A DNA stretch of 64,000 bases from an uncultured Lachnospiraceae bacterium (GCA_910585625.1 CAJUFQ010000005.1:66403-130402), one strand, 5' to 3'. Shown: positions 9,901 to 16,923, counted from the stretch's first letter. A program made the numbers and translations. The notes: generated from the sequence alone by a model not told the origin.

Positions 9901-11109
9901 TATCCTTCCATTACGTTAAAGGAAGATATTAATCCGACTCCTGCAATGGATGATAATTTTCGGCCTATAGCAGAACGGTTTTCATATGATTATAGTCAGG
10001 ATGGCCATATCTGGATTGCGGAAGAACAAGCAAGGAAAAATTTTGGGCGAGAAGGATTTGGTGATGCGAGGGACAGTGTGACAGAATTGATCTGTGCGGA
10101 ACTTTTTGCTTTGTCATCACCGGGGAATCTGCTCAGTTTTGCAGATGAATCTTTGAGATTATACTGTAATTATGGAGGAGGAATGTCTCCGCAGGATATT
10201 GAAAGTTACCTGGAAAAAATGATGGAAGATATTCGGATGTATGGGGAAAGGATATCGCTTTATCGTAAAAAAGGGTCGGGAAAAAGAAGACCCATTGTTT
10301 TGGTTCCAGCTTGTACTACGCGCGCGGCGGATTATTATGTGCTGGGGCAGGCGAATTACTTAGGTTCAGGCGCTAATATGGTGTTTTGCAATGGGGCTGG
10401 AGAATTGGCGAGGGGAGGAAGCTGCTTTATTGGGCAGAATTCTTGGGATAATGAAAAGGAACGAAAAAAGAGAAGGAGAGGGATTGAATATGAGGTTCCA
10501 AATTGTTACCATGGAGTATATCCCGGGATTTATATGCAGACATCGGATATGTCGGGCAGAGGAGGGCTTGGCTCTGAGGAACAGGCGCTTTTAGTGTGTG
10601 ATTTGTCACCGGATATGGATAAAAGACAGCCAAATCCAGAGACGATGAAACATTCTTTAGAAGTGGTTGCACATATACCAATTTTGGAGGAACGCATCTA
10701 TGGTAAAGAATGCATAAAGAGGTGCAAATATGCAGAGAAAAGCTTCTTGGCTGAAAAAATTTTAAAACAGCAGGAGGTATCAAGACAGGACAACCAAAAA
10801 TGGATTAGGCAGATTTATGAAACTTTAAAACTATATGACGAAGGAAGTAAAAATTCGGCTTTTGATCAGAATCCATCCAAAGTAGCTGAAAGCTTGATAG
10901 AATTAGGAGAAAAATATCATTCAGAGTGGCTAAAAGAACGTGGCAAACGGTATTTGAAGGGGTACAAACTGTTTCCACGTAACAAGCGAGCAGAGACAGC
11001 GCTGGATTGGTCTTATGTGGAAATTGATTATAAAGAGTTTTTAGCATCGGATGGGTACACTCTGTTTGTGCCGGATAAAGATATTGAAAAACAGGGGAAT
11101 GATGAATAA
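3919..11109 (+). CDS. Giant primase-like zinc finger/TOPRIM - reverse transcriptase - nitrilase protein
   Basis: One open frame of 2396 codons; ATG 3919 is chosen because GAGGGGA sits 6 bases upstream (a TTG at 3904 is also in frame). Order of parts: CHC2 zinc finger as in DnaG (C37-x2-H40 ... C56-x2-C59); TOPRIM with E266 and D315-x-D317; reverse transcriptase with KLDIRKFYD (D641), GIPQGP 722-727 and YVDD 768-771; about 950 residues I cannot assign; an acidic low-complexity linker near 1755-1835; and a nitrilase domain with LLLPEYS (E1919), lysine 1993/1994 and VPACT (C2132), a complete Glu-Lys-Cys triad. RT-nitrilase fusions are known as the DRT1/UG class 1 anti-phage systems; a DnaG-like front end on such a protein is unusual. 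No group II intron maturase or endonuclease part is seen. It is AT-richer than the core genes, and all motifs are intact. The role in phage defence is inference. Confidence 0.88.
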   Translation: MRNDYYNYIKKNVRIQDVCQKLGIPVYRQGSVDMCRCPFHDDNTPSMAIYDDHVYCHACHKRWDNLNLVGEKLDLDFDRQVEWMEKNFPELLSEKTSKIKDKEKVLARSGYEIAYKVYEDMSEEEDNALKQYAENRKFEKDFLAERGIFFAKGKKIKNRYALGEDENIEEKGKLENCQILIKQPWQIGNINDHYADYYANDGIIFTIRDRKQRIQGFAQRVLGNQKPKYKFTKRLPKKTILYRIDEFENRIRKEKKDRLIDVYLVEGLFDALQIERLGGYALAVMGSQLTKTQTVELENILQEHQRPVSIHIFMDNDESGQKGNLQTLRNLWSRKFFRKCYIDIIVPLQGKDPDEWIRMEEKTNIKKYLPFEYLIYNFLPDREDEEAERVKDTKESFEKLSIEKKILCLSRTTHWLSQKYWTDIFGIYATSDADNNDYFLSRIKAYIGEAKLEDSSIVYERADSFQFQLALQVAHTSYEREALPLDELTWRRIQACADAFFSYFREVLQRGNTLNIPLLTMQFPKKTNEERKKSIYIHERLILQQYVLNEMLGEGQNGYEYYVPAVRYNKENNSIYTTTGNGVRETVSFAYQIDMEVLLRDGNTNHGMFRNYYGCWKAYIQYIQDGIQKLDSDRIYRIKLDIRKFYDNIPQYCVRRVVFPALLEALRADSERFLAFREKEIENDVNALAERVTDWILGELFEKQYYDSENGIVTEKEEALIGIPQGPNLSAYIANIILFDMDTKVLKMVDEVNESAKEGKIIIRYARYVDDMIIVSTDADALLEMKDLISSELYDMGLLLSPKTDREDGVSKKEALSWTTDQKGGLGVSAVFDFPDDTLEDMLDEFDACEVTDRRSALKLLESALFAVDKEALMDKTYQEHLLKILFQTEQIRFTDMVRIAELLLVKISAEDEAGALRNIYDKFIELWTFGKKSSPKDSLFWEEGIELFTFIEGCNKVLKRKVDSVRAKERFDLWRNAKKAIQACWQTGFLEKAQELLETKRILRKNQWILKLRITEIQCRLRAEGYKTTGNCKVKEHNVFSNRWQYALLEQEKEFSFEPFPGEKEEELVGIFHYSAFYLGRVSNKGEYEEIRRAIWQSKHHIFAQDNTRILSCCLIDWFQKRKEENVEKERIKTTLLTLLNLLRDDVKAEILSELSHYREYMFRGEQEKLKTCLPVVPGVGYPGMIAETISNEDESRIMKRVDFVRFPNINPQNWQEEINHEYPLFSIAVEDGYVDLESLFNESSQEEFPIRMILRIYKKLSECIQKIQIQNATQSVALSKKNVFVKKEVDSEEISIILYFYLLPRENIGSGVLLSEGTGRFAFRPLHELGSFFWEAGYLLKDVCRFDTLRLKYENDEIKEEKADQIKMMEYTFHRLTGESVNVGNAPRSIHSYERSVERAIKRTEVFLSASGHRDVLLEENAAVDSFISQRMRRAEYHYRPAECSYCVAVWAKGYLRKRFDALMNLTKKNGVRLDIKHSAKRRVPKSYLVLADYIETLSDIVNEEQGEEFQGLQVLACGLRSDAVLMQLRMQVLEIIDSLSVERRNQLKKHKEELPVTVLGLEDEQELWMEDCSVIEILDNVLDGKNDKRISKITHLGWLVLLEWVLEHEMTDESLQAFSVEIKKWVHMILNDTQNDKLEFPFEEMNSLLELWTCKFTDTLFEFFEKIDTELGIEVKVRRSEFHYQKRGKVYILLDGQALEKPEYFLSYSKLNNGWIDIEQADTNSDKKVFSQSIRKGKTVGLSVVEVRLGKMLQRAEEQESLGKETETENNEISELNNSLENFEKQENVFSEGEQIILEEGGGNSENRVQETGEIEYKRNEEGLDTDDFMTEIRMWQETSWKQRHSNFTNPVRIALFQFETKSSYYHPCVECCEYKEKSKVGEIRQSCHEFRRRKLLENVLQICESMEVDILLLPEYSVRPETVEFLWRKIGRDKEYHFSVWAGTFRIPWDYKFQMEPFKDLVGKNNYFHAAVLPVIMPESEKVYCSRVKKYPSITLKEDINPTPAMDDNFRPIAERFSYDYSQDGHIWIAEEQARKNFGREGFGDARDSVTELICAELFALSSPGNLLSFADESLRLYCNYGGGMSPQDIESYLEKMMEDIRMYGERISLYRKKGSGKRRPIVLVPACTTRAADYYVLGQANYLGSGANMVFCNGAGELARGGSCFIGQNSWDNEKERKKRRRGIEYEVPNCYHGVYPGIYMQTSDMSGRGGLGSEEQALLVCDLSPDMDKRQPNPETMKHSLEVVAHIPILEERIYGKECIKRCKYAEKSFLAEKILKQQEVSRQDNQKWIRQIYETLKLYDEGSKNSAFDQNPSKVAESLIELGEKYHSEWLKERGKRYLKGYKLFPRNKRAETALDWSYVEIDYKEFLASDGYTLFVPDKDIEKQGNDE

Positions 11110-11199
11110 AAAACGAGTACAGACAGGCATATCTTAGGATAATATAGGTGGTACGCTAACATGACGCGCACGCGTTCATGACATTTTGTGCAAAATTAG

Positions 11200-11250
11200 G
11201 AAAAGGAATCCTTCAAGCCATTTTTGGCTAAAGGGATTCCTTCTTTTTTT
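11200..11250 (+). terminator. Rho-independent terminator after the giant gene
   Basis: Stem AAGGAATCCTT..AGCCA / TGGCT..AGGGATTCCTT, loop of four T, followed by CTTTTTTT. It lies 90 bases after the RT-nitrilase stop and before the spo0A control region. It may be the original terminator of spoIVB left behind on the far side of the insertion. Confidence 0.85.
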
Positions 11251-11268
11251 GCCGCGAAGACGACACGT

Positions 11269-11303
11269 TTCGACACGATATACAATAATACAATTATTAT
11301 AAT
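11269..11303 (+). promoter_or_regulatory. spo0A promoter with 0A box in the -35 region
   Basis: TATAAT at 11298-11303 has no good -35; instead TTCGACA (the complement of the 0A-box core TGTCGAA) lies at 11269-11275, next to where the -35 would be. That is the arrangement of promoters activated by phosphorylated Spo0A. Use of this site is inferred. Confidence 0.5.
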
Positions 11304-11372
11304 ATATGTAACGATAGCATTGGGTTCCAAATCCGACATGATTCGTCTTGGAGGGAAAGAGGGCGAAATGTT

Positions 11373-11380
11373 TTGTCGAA
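11373..11380 (+). promoter_or_regulatory. 0A box in the spo0A leader
   Basis: TTGTCGAA is an exact match to the Spo0A-binding box. It lies 100 bases before the GTG start of spo0A and 70 bases after the proposed -10. With the box at 11269 it suggests autoregulation. Confidence 0.6.
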
Positions 11381-11479
11381 ATCCGAAGAAATCTTTTCCT
11401 TGAAGGAAGTATTGGATATGATATAATTCTTATCGAAGAAGTTTTTGAGGGAAAAAGTAAATTATTAGGAGGATATACT

Positions 11480-12280
11480 GTGGAAAAATTAAATGTAGCG
11501 ATTGCGGATGACAATGAAAGAATGCTGCAGGCATTGGGTGAAATCGTCAGGAGTGACGAGGAGCTTCAGGTTGTCGGCACAGCGAAAGACGGAGAAGAAG
11601 CGTATGAAATGATAAGGAGAAAAGAACCTGACGTAGTCCTTCTGGATATTGTAATGCCAAAATTAGACGGATTGACGGTGATGGACAAGATACGAAATGA
11701 CAAAAACATGAAAAAACACCCGGCATTTATCATGATTTCCGCCATTGGGCAGGAGAAAGTCACAGAGGACGCATTTGCGCTGGGTGCAGATTACTATATT
11801 ATGAAGCCCTTTGACAATGATGTCGTACTTAATAGGATTAAGCATGTGAGAAACATAGAACGGCGCAGGGTCAGTGAGGTACGGAAGGTCAATGCATACG
11901 AAAAAAGCCAGGAACTGGAGGGCAGGAACCTGGAGAGCGACGTGACGAACATTATCCATGAGATTGGCGTCCCGGCGCATATTAAGGGTTACCAATACCT
12001 AAGGGAGGCTATCATTATGTCAGTGACAGATATGGAAATGCTTAATTCCATCACGAAAATCCTCTATCCGGGAATCGCCAAGAAGTACCAGACTACGCCA
12101 AGCCGCGTGGAACGGGCAATCCGGCATGCGATAGAAGTGGCATGGAGCCGCGGCAAGATGGATACGATTGACGATTTATTTGGGTATACCATCCACAATG
12201 GAAAAGGAAAACCGACAAATTCTGAATTTATAGCTTTAATTGCGGATAAAATTCGGTTAGAATATAAGCTGAGAGAGTAA
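11480..12280 (+). CDS. spo0A: Spo0A, master sporulation response regulator
   Basis: Phosphorylated Spo0A switches cells into sporulation by binding 0A boxes. The protein has 266 residues. The receiver domain shows the acidic pair D10/D11 and the phosphoacceptor D56 in LLDIVMPK; the C-terminal DNA-binding domain shows SVTDMEMLN, the recognition-helix region TTPSRVERAIRHAIEVAWSRG and the ending typical of the family. GTG 11480 is chosen because AGGAGG lies at 11467-11472; a longer open frame starting at 11348 has no such signal and adds sequence not found in Spo0A. Upstream, the usual partner spoIVB has been separated by the 11-kb island. Two 0A boxes lie in the upstream region. Confidence 0.97.
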   Translation: MEKLNVAIADDNERMLQALGEIVRSDEELQVVGTAKDGEEAYEMIRRKEPDVVLLDIVMPKLDGLTVMDKIRNDKNMKKHPAFIMISAIGQEKVTEDAFALGADYYIMKPFDNDVVLNRIKHVRNIERRRVSEVRKVNAYEKSQELEGRNLESDVTNIIHEIGVPAHIKGYQYLREAIIMSVTDMEMLNSITKILYPGIAKKYQTTPSRVERAIRHAIEVAWSRGKMDTIDDLFGYTIHNGKGKPTNSEFIALIADKIRLEYKLRE

Positions 12281-12322
12281 TAGACCCGCACGGGGTGCGG
12301 GGAAAAGTTTGGAGGTTTTCAT

Positions 12323-13762
12323 ATGAGAAAAATACTCTTTGCAGCATCCGAGGGAAATCCTTTTATTAAGACAGGCGGGCTTGCCGATGTGGTGGGCGCC
12401 TTGCCGAAATACCTGGATTGCAAGAAATTTGACGTCAGGGTCATCCTGCCGAAATATCTGTGCATTCCCGAAGAAGCAAGACAGAAGCTGTCGCATGTGA
12501 CAGAATTTTATGCGGATATGCCGAGAGGGAAAGAGTACATAGGGATTGATAAGGTAAAAGTGGATGGGATTACTTATTACTTTATTGATAATGAACATTA
12601 TTTTGCAGGGGACAGCCCTTACCATGAGATTTTCCAAGATGTAAACAAATTTGCATTTTACTCCAGGGCAGTATTGGCAAGTCTCCCTAAGATAAAGTTC
12701 AGCCCAGACATTATTCATTGTCACGATTGGCAGGCTGCGCTGATTCCGGTATTCTTGAAAGAATTTTATGGACAGGATTCGTTTTATCAGAAGACAAAGA
12801 CGGTTCTGACTATCCATAACCAGAAGTTCCAGGGACGATGGCGCATCGATGACATAGAAAACTGCCGGGATCTTTCGAAAGACTGCCGCTATAAGGCGAT
12901 GGAGGCTTATCATGAGACGAATTTCCTGAAAGCAGGGGTCATCTACGCAGACAAGGTTACGACCGTCAGCGAGACTTATGCGCAAGAAATCCAGACCCCG
13001 GCGGGTGGGGAAGGACTGGACGGCGTGATGCGTGAGGCGTCCGGGAAGCTGGTGGGCATTGTAAATGGGATTGACGTGGAAGAATACGACCCCATGACTG
13101 ACACGGCGCTAGCTGCGTCTTTCGGAGTCAGGAGAATGTCAGGGAAGAAGAAAGATAAGAAAGCATTGCAGCGTGAGCTGGGGCTTGGGCAGGACAGCTC
13201 TGCCATGCTGATTGGCATCGTCTCCCGCTTAACGGAACAGAAGGGGTTCGACCTTGTAAACCGTATCATGGAAGAGATGATGAATACCATGAATGTACAG
13301 GTGGCAGTCCTGGGCACAGGGGAAGACCGTTTTCAGAAGTCATTCCAATATTTTGCCGGAAAATATGCCGGCAGGGTCTCGGCGACAATCGGATACAGCG
13401 AGGAGCGCGCCCACAAGATTTATGGCGGTGCAGATGCCTTCCTGATGCCGTCACAGTTTGAACCCTGCGGCTTGAGCCAGCTGATCAGTATGCGCTATGG
13501 TACCGTTCCCATCGTGCGGGAGACCGGGGGGCTGAATGATACGGTGGAAGCTTATAATGAGATTTGGCAGACAGGGACAGGGTTCAGCTTTGCCAATTAC
13601 GATGCCCAGGAGATGCTGATGATTATCCGCTATGCGTATGATGTGTTTATGAACCATCCTAAGGAGTGGCGGATGATGATGAAACGCTGCATGAATGCAG
13701 ACCACTCCTGGCAGAATTCCGCAGGGAAATACGAGAAGATGTATTTGGATCTTCTGGGATAG
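12323..13762 (+). CDS. glgA: Glycogen synthase (ADP-glucose, GT5)
   Basis: GlgA adds glucose from ADP-glucose to the growing alpha-1,4-glucan. The 479 residues match the usual bacterial length. The N-terminus has the ADP-glucose-binding motif KTGGLADV, and the C-terminal Rossmann half has the GT5 motif PSQFEPCGL followed by YGTVPIVRETGGL. ATG 12323 follows GGAGG by 7-8 bases. It lies 42 bases after spo0A, with a GC-rich palindrome (about 12286-12301) between them, and may be co-transcribed with it. No other glg gene is in the window. Its 3' end forms one arm of a long inverted repeat. Confidence 0.96.
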   Translation: MRKILFAASEGNPFIKTGGLADVVGALPKYLDCKKFDVRVILPKYLCIPEEARQKLSHVTEFYADMPRGKEYIGIDKVKVDGITYYFIDNEHYFAGDSPYHEIFQDVNKFAFYSRAVLASLPKIKFSPDIIHCHDWQAALIPVFLKEFYGQDSFYQKTKTVLTIHNQKFQGRWRIDDIENCRDLSKDCRYKAMEAYHETNFLKAGVIYADKVTTVSETYAQEIQTPAGGEGLDGVMREASGKLVGIVNGIDVEEYDPMTDTALAASFGVRRMSGKKKDKKALQRELGLGQDSSAMLIGIVSRLTEQKGFDLVNRIMEEMMNTMNVQVAVLGTGEDRFQKSFQYFAGKYAGRVSATIGYSEERAHKIYGGADAFLMPSQFEPCGLSQLISMRYGTVPIVRETGGLNDTVEAYNEIWQTGTGFSFANYDAQEMLMIIRYAYDVFMNHPKEWRMMMKRCMNADHSWQNSAGKYEKMYLDLLG

Positions 13763-13784
13763 CCTGCCGGAATTCTGCCAGGAG
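13705..13784. repeat. Long inverted repeat spanning the end of glgA
   Basis: CTCCTGGCAGAATTCCG-CAGG at 13705-13725 pairs with 13763-13784 (one-base bulge, about 21 pairs), loop 37 bases. The left arm is coding, the right arm begins at the base after the glgA stop. There is no T tract, so a classic terminator is unlikely. Confidence 0.75.
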
Positions 13785-13860
13785 GGAATCAGCATAGCAG
13801 ATTTTCTACATAGCCGGGAGGAATCAGCACAGGCCTTTCTGGCTTGCCAGGGAAAGACGT

Positions 13861-14784
13861 TTAAAATGTCAGGCGGGAGACGCTGTCTTCATTGTGGGAG
13901 TAAAAATAAATGGAATCGGAGAGGATTTCATCTTGTGCTACTTCCGTGAGATTGACTTCGCGGACAATCTCGCATAGGCTGTGCGGATTTTCTATGAATG
14001 AGGAAGGAATGAGTATGATTTCGTGGATGCTGCTGGGAAGAATGTAGAGATCGTCTGCAAGGTTTTGGGAAATTTCTTGCAGCACGTCGGGATAAAGGAT
14101 GCAGCAGGCGCCGAAAAGGCACTGCTTGTTCGTAAGTACGTACATAGGCATGGCATCGTCTGCCGGCGGCGCCGGGTTCTCCTGGCCGCTATAAGGAAGC
14201 TTGGTGCGTCCGGGAAAAAGCAAATTGGCCAGGGAATCGCAGTTCCATGGGAGCAGGCGCGGCGTATTCTGCTGGGCGAAGAGCAGGAGCGAGTCTTTGG
14301 AAATCCCCCATAGATTAAGATGGCTGTTATGGATGAGGATGGATGCGTTTTCCTGCGCGAAACCAGGAACCAGGCAGTAGAATACAATTGCGAGATCCAG
14401 ATAGGCGAAATGGGGAATGTCCGGCAGAATATCCCGGTTGCGTTGATAATGGATTAGCTTATAGGCAATTTGCGGACGCACCTTATCCAGACAGGTAAAA
14501 AAGGATGTGTCAATTTTGTTTGTGAAACGGCGCAGACTGTAATGCTGGACAATCTGCCGGCAGATTTCCGGGAGAGATACGCCGTGCTGATACTGCTGGA
14601 AGAATTCTTCCAGGTAAATGGTAGGAGAAATGTTGCTGCCAGGTTCCAGGATTGTCAGCCCATATAATGACAGGCAGTTATTGTGGGAATAGGAACCAAC
14701 AGATATCTGGGTGTTGGCAGGGAAGCTTCCTTGAAGATCGGCAAGTAGCTGCTGTTTGAATGAATCGAATGAATCGTTTGGCAT
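13861..14784 (-). CDS. DUF5688 family protein
   Basis: A 307-residue protein of unknown function that I recognise as the DUF5688 type, common in Lachnospiraceae. The start is placed at 14784 (MPNDSFDSF) because AGGAGG lies at 14790-14795; the frame is open further upstream to 14874 but without a signal. It has no signal peptide or membrane segment. Features seen: a run on phage-like or regulatory protein pattern is absent; the C-terminal part contains VLTNKQCLFGACCILYPD and ends with SHNEDSVSRL. The gene is convergent with glgA and in the same direction as the pot operon, but has its own promoter-like site upstream. Confidence 0.75.
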   Translation of the reverse strand: MPNDSFDSFKQQLLADLQGSFPANTQISVGSYSHNNCLSLYGLTILEPGSNISPTIYLEEFFQQYQHGVSLPEICRQIVQHYSLRRFTNKIDTSFFTCLDKVRPQIAYKLIHYQRNRDILPDIPHFAYLDLAIVFYCLVPGFAQENASILIHNSHLNLWGISKDSLLLFAQQNTPRLLPWNCDSLANLLFPGRTKLPYSGQENPAPPADDAMPMYVLTNKQCLFGACCILYPDVLQEISQNLADDLYILPSSIHEIILIPSSFIENPHSLCEIVREVNLTEVAQDEILSDSIYFYSHNEDSVSRLTF

Positions 14785-14814
14785 AGATACCTCCTGCGCT
14801 GTGCTGGCAGTAGC

Positions 14815-14874
14815 AGGAAAAGCCCACACGGAATGTGTGGACTTTAGTGTAGCATGTTTGGCTGGGAAATGCAA
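14815..14874 (-). promoter_or_regulatory. Promoter and leader hairpin of the DUF5688 gene
   Basis: Read on the minus strand: TTGCAT (14874-14869), 17 bases, TACACT (14851-14846). Just downstream the leader forms CCACAC-ATTCC-GTGTGG followed by GCTTTTCC, a small terminator-like hairpin about 35 bases before the start codon. It could attenuate the gene. Confidence 0.5.
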
Positions 14875-14902
14875 TGGCAGGATCTGAAATTAATGATTAT
14901 CT

Positions 14903-15068
14903 TGTAACAGTTCAGCCCACGCCATTCGCAAAGACGCCATACGGCGTTTTCCCGCTGCTTTGCAGCTAACTTTGCTCATAAGATGGCGTTCTGCCCATCG
15001 CTTGCATTATGTGTTCATTCATGCAAGCATGATTCACCCATAATGTCTGCGATGGCTGAACTGTTACA
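14903..15068. repeat. Hairpin element with 15-bp perfect terminal inverted repeats
   Basis: TGTAACAGTTCAGCC at 14903-14917 and its exact complement at 15054-15068 enclose 136 non-coding bases. Inner hairpins: ACGCC-ATAC-GGCGT (14934-14947), GCTGC-TTT-GCAGC (14954-14966) and GCTTGCAT/ATGCAAGC (15000-15028). The right end is directly against the TAG of potD. A MITE-like origin is likely; it may also serve as the pot operon terminator. Confidence 0.65.
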
Positions 15069-16121
15069 CTATCCTGCGGATTTGATTTCCTTCCAGTATA
15101 AGTTGTAACGCATGGTTGCCTCGTCGTCCAGAGATTTGAAGACTTCGCAGTTGTCCAGTGTCTCTTTGGGCGGGAAGATGGTGGAGTTTTCCTGCAGTTC
15201 CGGATCTAAAGATTCCTTCACTTTCGTATTGGGCGTCGCATAGTACACATAGTCAAAATTTAGTAACGCGATGTCTTCCCGGCAGAGAAAATCCAGGAAT
15301 TTTTCTGCATTCTCCGTGTGTTTGGCAGTCTTGGGCATGAACCAGGAGTCAATCCACATATTGGAACCCTCCTTGGGCACCGAAAAGGCCAGCTTATCAT
15401 TGTATTCGAGCGCAAGCCCTGCCTCGCCGGAGTAGACCAAGGCCATTGCAGCATTTTCTGCAATCATCTCGTCTTGGGCTTCATCCACCAGATAAGAGTA
15501 GACCAGGGGTTTCTGCTCAATCAGAAGTTTTTGCGCCTCACGTAGCATTCCATCGTCAGTCGTGTTCAGAGAGAAGCCGAGGCGTTTCTGAGCGGCCATG
15601 AAGGAGTCGCGGACGGAATCTGCCATGATAATTTTGCCGGCATATTTTTCATCCCATAGGATGTCCCAGGAACTTACCTCTGACTCATCTACCATTTCCT
15701 TATTGTAAAGGATGCCCACTGTGCCGAAAAAGTAAGGCAGCGTATATTTATTTTCTGGGTCGAAGGATTTGGAGAAATCAAAATATGCCGGGTCAATGTT
15801 CTCTGCAAGGGGAATATTTCCAAAATCCAGTTCCAGCACTTCTCCCTCGTTTATGAGTTTTTCTATCATATAATCTGAAGTGCAAATCAGGTCATAGTCG
15901 ATGGCCCCTGCTTTATATTTTGTGTACATGTTTTCCGGCGTGATGTATTCTTCGTATTCCACTTTGATGCCGGTCTCTTCCTCAAAGGTGTCTAATATTT
16001 CTGGTTCAATGTATTTTCCGTAGTTGAGGATTGTCAGGGTATTAGGGTCGTCTTTGGCACAGCCTGTCAGGATGCCGCAGGCAAATGCCATGCCGAAGAA
16101 AATCAGCAACGTCTTTTTCAT
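15069..16121 (-). CDS. potD: Spermidine/putrescine-binding lipoprotein PotD
   Basis: Extracellular receptor of the polyamine ABC importer, held by a lipid anchor. 350 residues; signal peptide with lipobox LTGC (Cys21), then a family SBP_bac type 1 fold starting TLTILNYGKYI, with the PotD-like DTFEEETGIKVEYEEY and YDLICTSDYMI. Near the C-terminus, residues such as WIDSWFMP belong to the polyamine pocket region. It is the last gene of the operon regulator-potA-potB-potC-potD, 25 bases after potC. The gene end touches the hairpin element at 14903-15068. Whether putrescine or spermidine is preferred cannot be read. Confidence 0.93.
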   Translation of the reverse strand: MKKTLLIFFGMAFACGILTGCAKDDPNTLTILNYGKYIEPEILDTFEEETGIKVEYEEYITPENMYTKYKAGAIDYDLICTSDYMIEKLINEGEVLELDFGNIPLAENIDPAYFDFSKSFDPENKYTLPYFFGTVGILYNKEMVDESEVSSWDILWDEKYAGKIIMADSVRDSFMAAQKRLGFSLNTTDDGMLREAQKLLIEQKPLVYSYLVDEAQDEMIAENAAMALVYSGEAGLALEYNDKLAFSVPKEGSNMWIDSWFMPKTAKHTENAEKFLDFLCREDIALLNFDYVYYATPNTKVKESLDPELQENSTIFPPKETLDNCEVFKSLDDEATMRYNLYWKEIKSAG

Positions 16122-16146
16122 AGGAACCTCCTTTATGCTTTTGCAG

Positions 16147-16923
16147 TTAAATATTGTCCTTGCGCGCGGCAGGCCTGAAATTCATGAACAGGAGCAGAAT
16201 CAGCGCAATCATAAACAGGATTGTGGACAGGGCATACATTTCCGGCCGGATGCCTTTGCGCATTTCTGTGTAAATCATGGTGGACAATGTATTAATGCCG
16301 GCTCCTTTCGTGAAGTAAGTGACGGAAAAATCGTCGAGTGACATCGTCATTGCCATGAGGAAGCCGGAGAGTACCCCGGGCAGGATCTGCGGCCAGGTAA
16401 TCTTAAAAAAAGCATAGAGGGGCGTTGCGCCCAAATCCAGCGCGGCTTCATAGGTGGTGCGGCTTTGCTGCTTCAGTTTGGGCAGGACATTTAAAATCAC
16501 ATAAGGGATGTTAAACGTAATATGTGCAATCAGCACAGTCCCCAGCCCCAGGCGGGTAAAGCGCACGAACAGGAGCATCATGGATATGCCGGTCACGATA
16601 TCGGCATTGAGCAGGGGGATGTTCGTGGCCCCAAGCATCACAGTCTTTCCCCGGGCCCTCATGGCATCTATGCCCAGGGCGGCAAGCGTGCCAAGCAACG
16701 TGGCAAGCAATGCCGATGCCAGGGAGACGAATATCGTAGTGTAAAATGCTTCCATGATTGCACTGTTGGTAAACAGCTCTTTGTACCAGCGCAAGGTGAA
16801 CCCCCCCCACACCACCTTGGCTTTGGAGTTATTGAAAGACAGCACAATCAGTACCATGATAGGGAGGTATAAAAATAAGAAGATTATCAGCAAGTAAATC
16901 CGTTCCGCAGACTTTTTCATCAT
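16147..16923 (-). CDS. potC: Polyamine ABC transporter permease PotC
   Basis: Inner-membrane permease, 258 residues with about six hydrophobic segments. The EAA loop that contacts PotA reads EAALDLGATPLYAFFKITWP. The N-terminus (RIYLLIIFLFLYLPIMVLIV) and the following SFNNSKAKVVWGGFTLRWY are typical for PotC. It pairs with potB; their ends overlap by four bases (ATGA), pointing to coupled translation. Part of the five-gene minus-strand operon. Confidence 0.93.
   Translation of the reverse strand: MMKKSAERIYLLIIFLFLYLPIMVLIVLSFNNSKAKVVWGGFTLRWYKELFTNSAIMEAFYTTIFVSLASALLATLLGTLAALGIDAMRARGKTVMLGATNIPLLNADIVTGISMMLLFVRFTRLGLGTVLIAHITFNIPYVILNVLPKLKQQSRTTYEAALDLGATPLYAFFKITWPQILPGVLSGFLMAMTMSLDDFSVTYFTKGAGINTLSTMIYTEMRKGIRPEMYALSTILFMIALILLLFMNFRPAARKDNI

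Noticed and set aside
3919..11109. RT gene as part of a group II intron or retron
   Set aside because: No maturase (X) or HNH endonuclease domain, no intron domain V or boundary seen; the gene is far larger than a retron RT and has other catalytic domains.
12257..12985. 242-codon minus-strand frame over glgA
   Set aside because: Shadow of glgA; no start signal or family.
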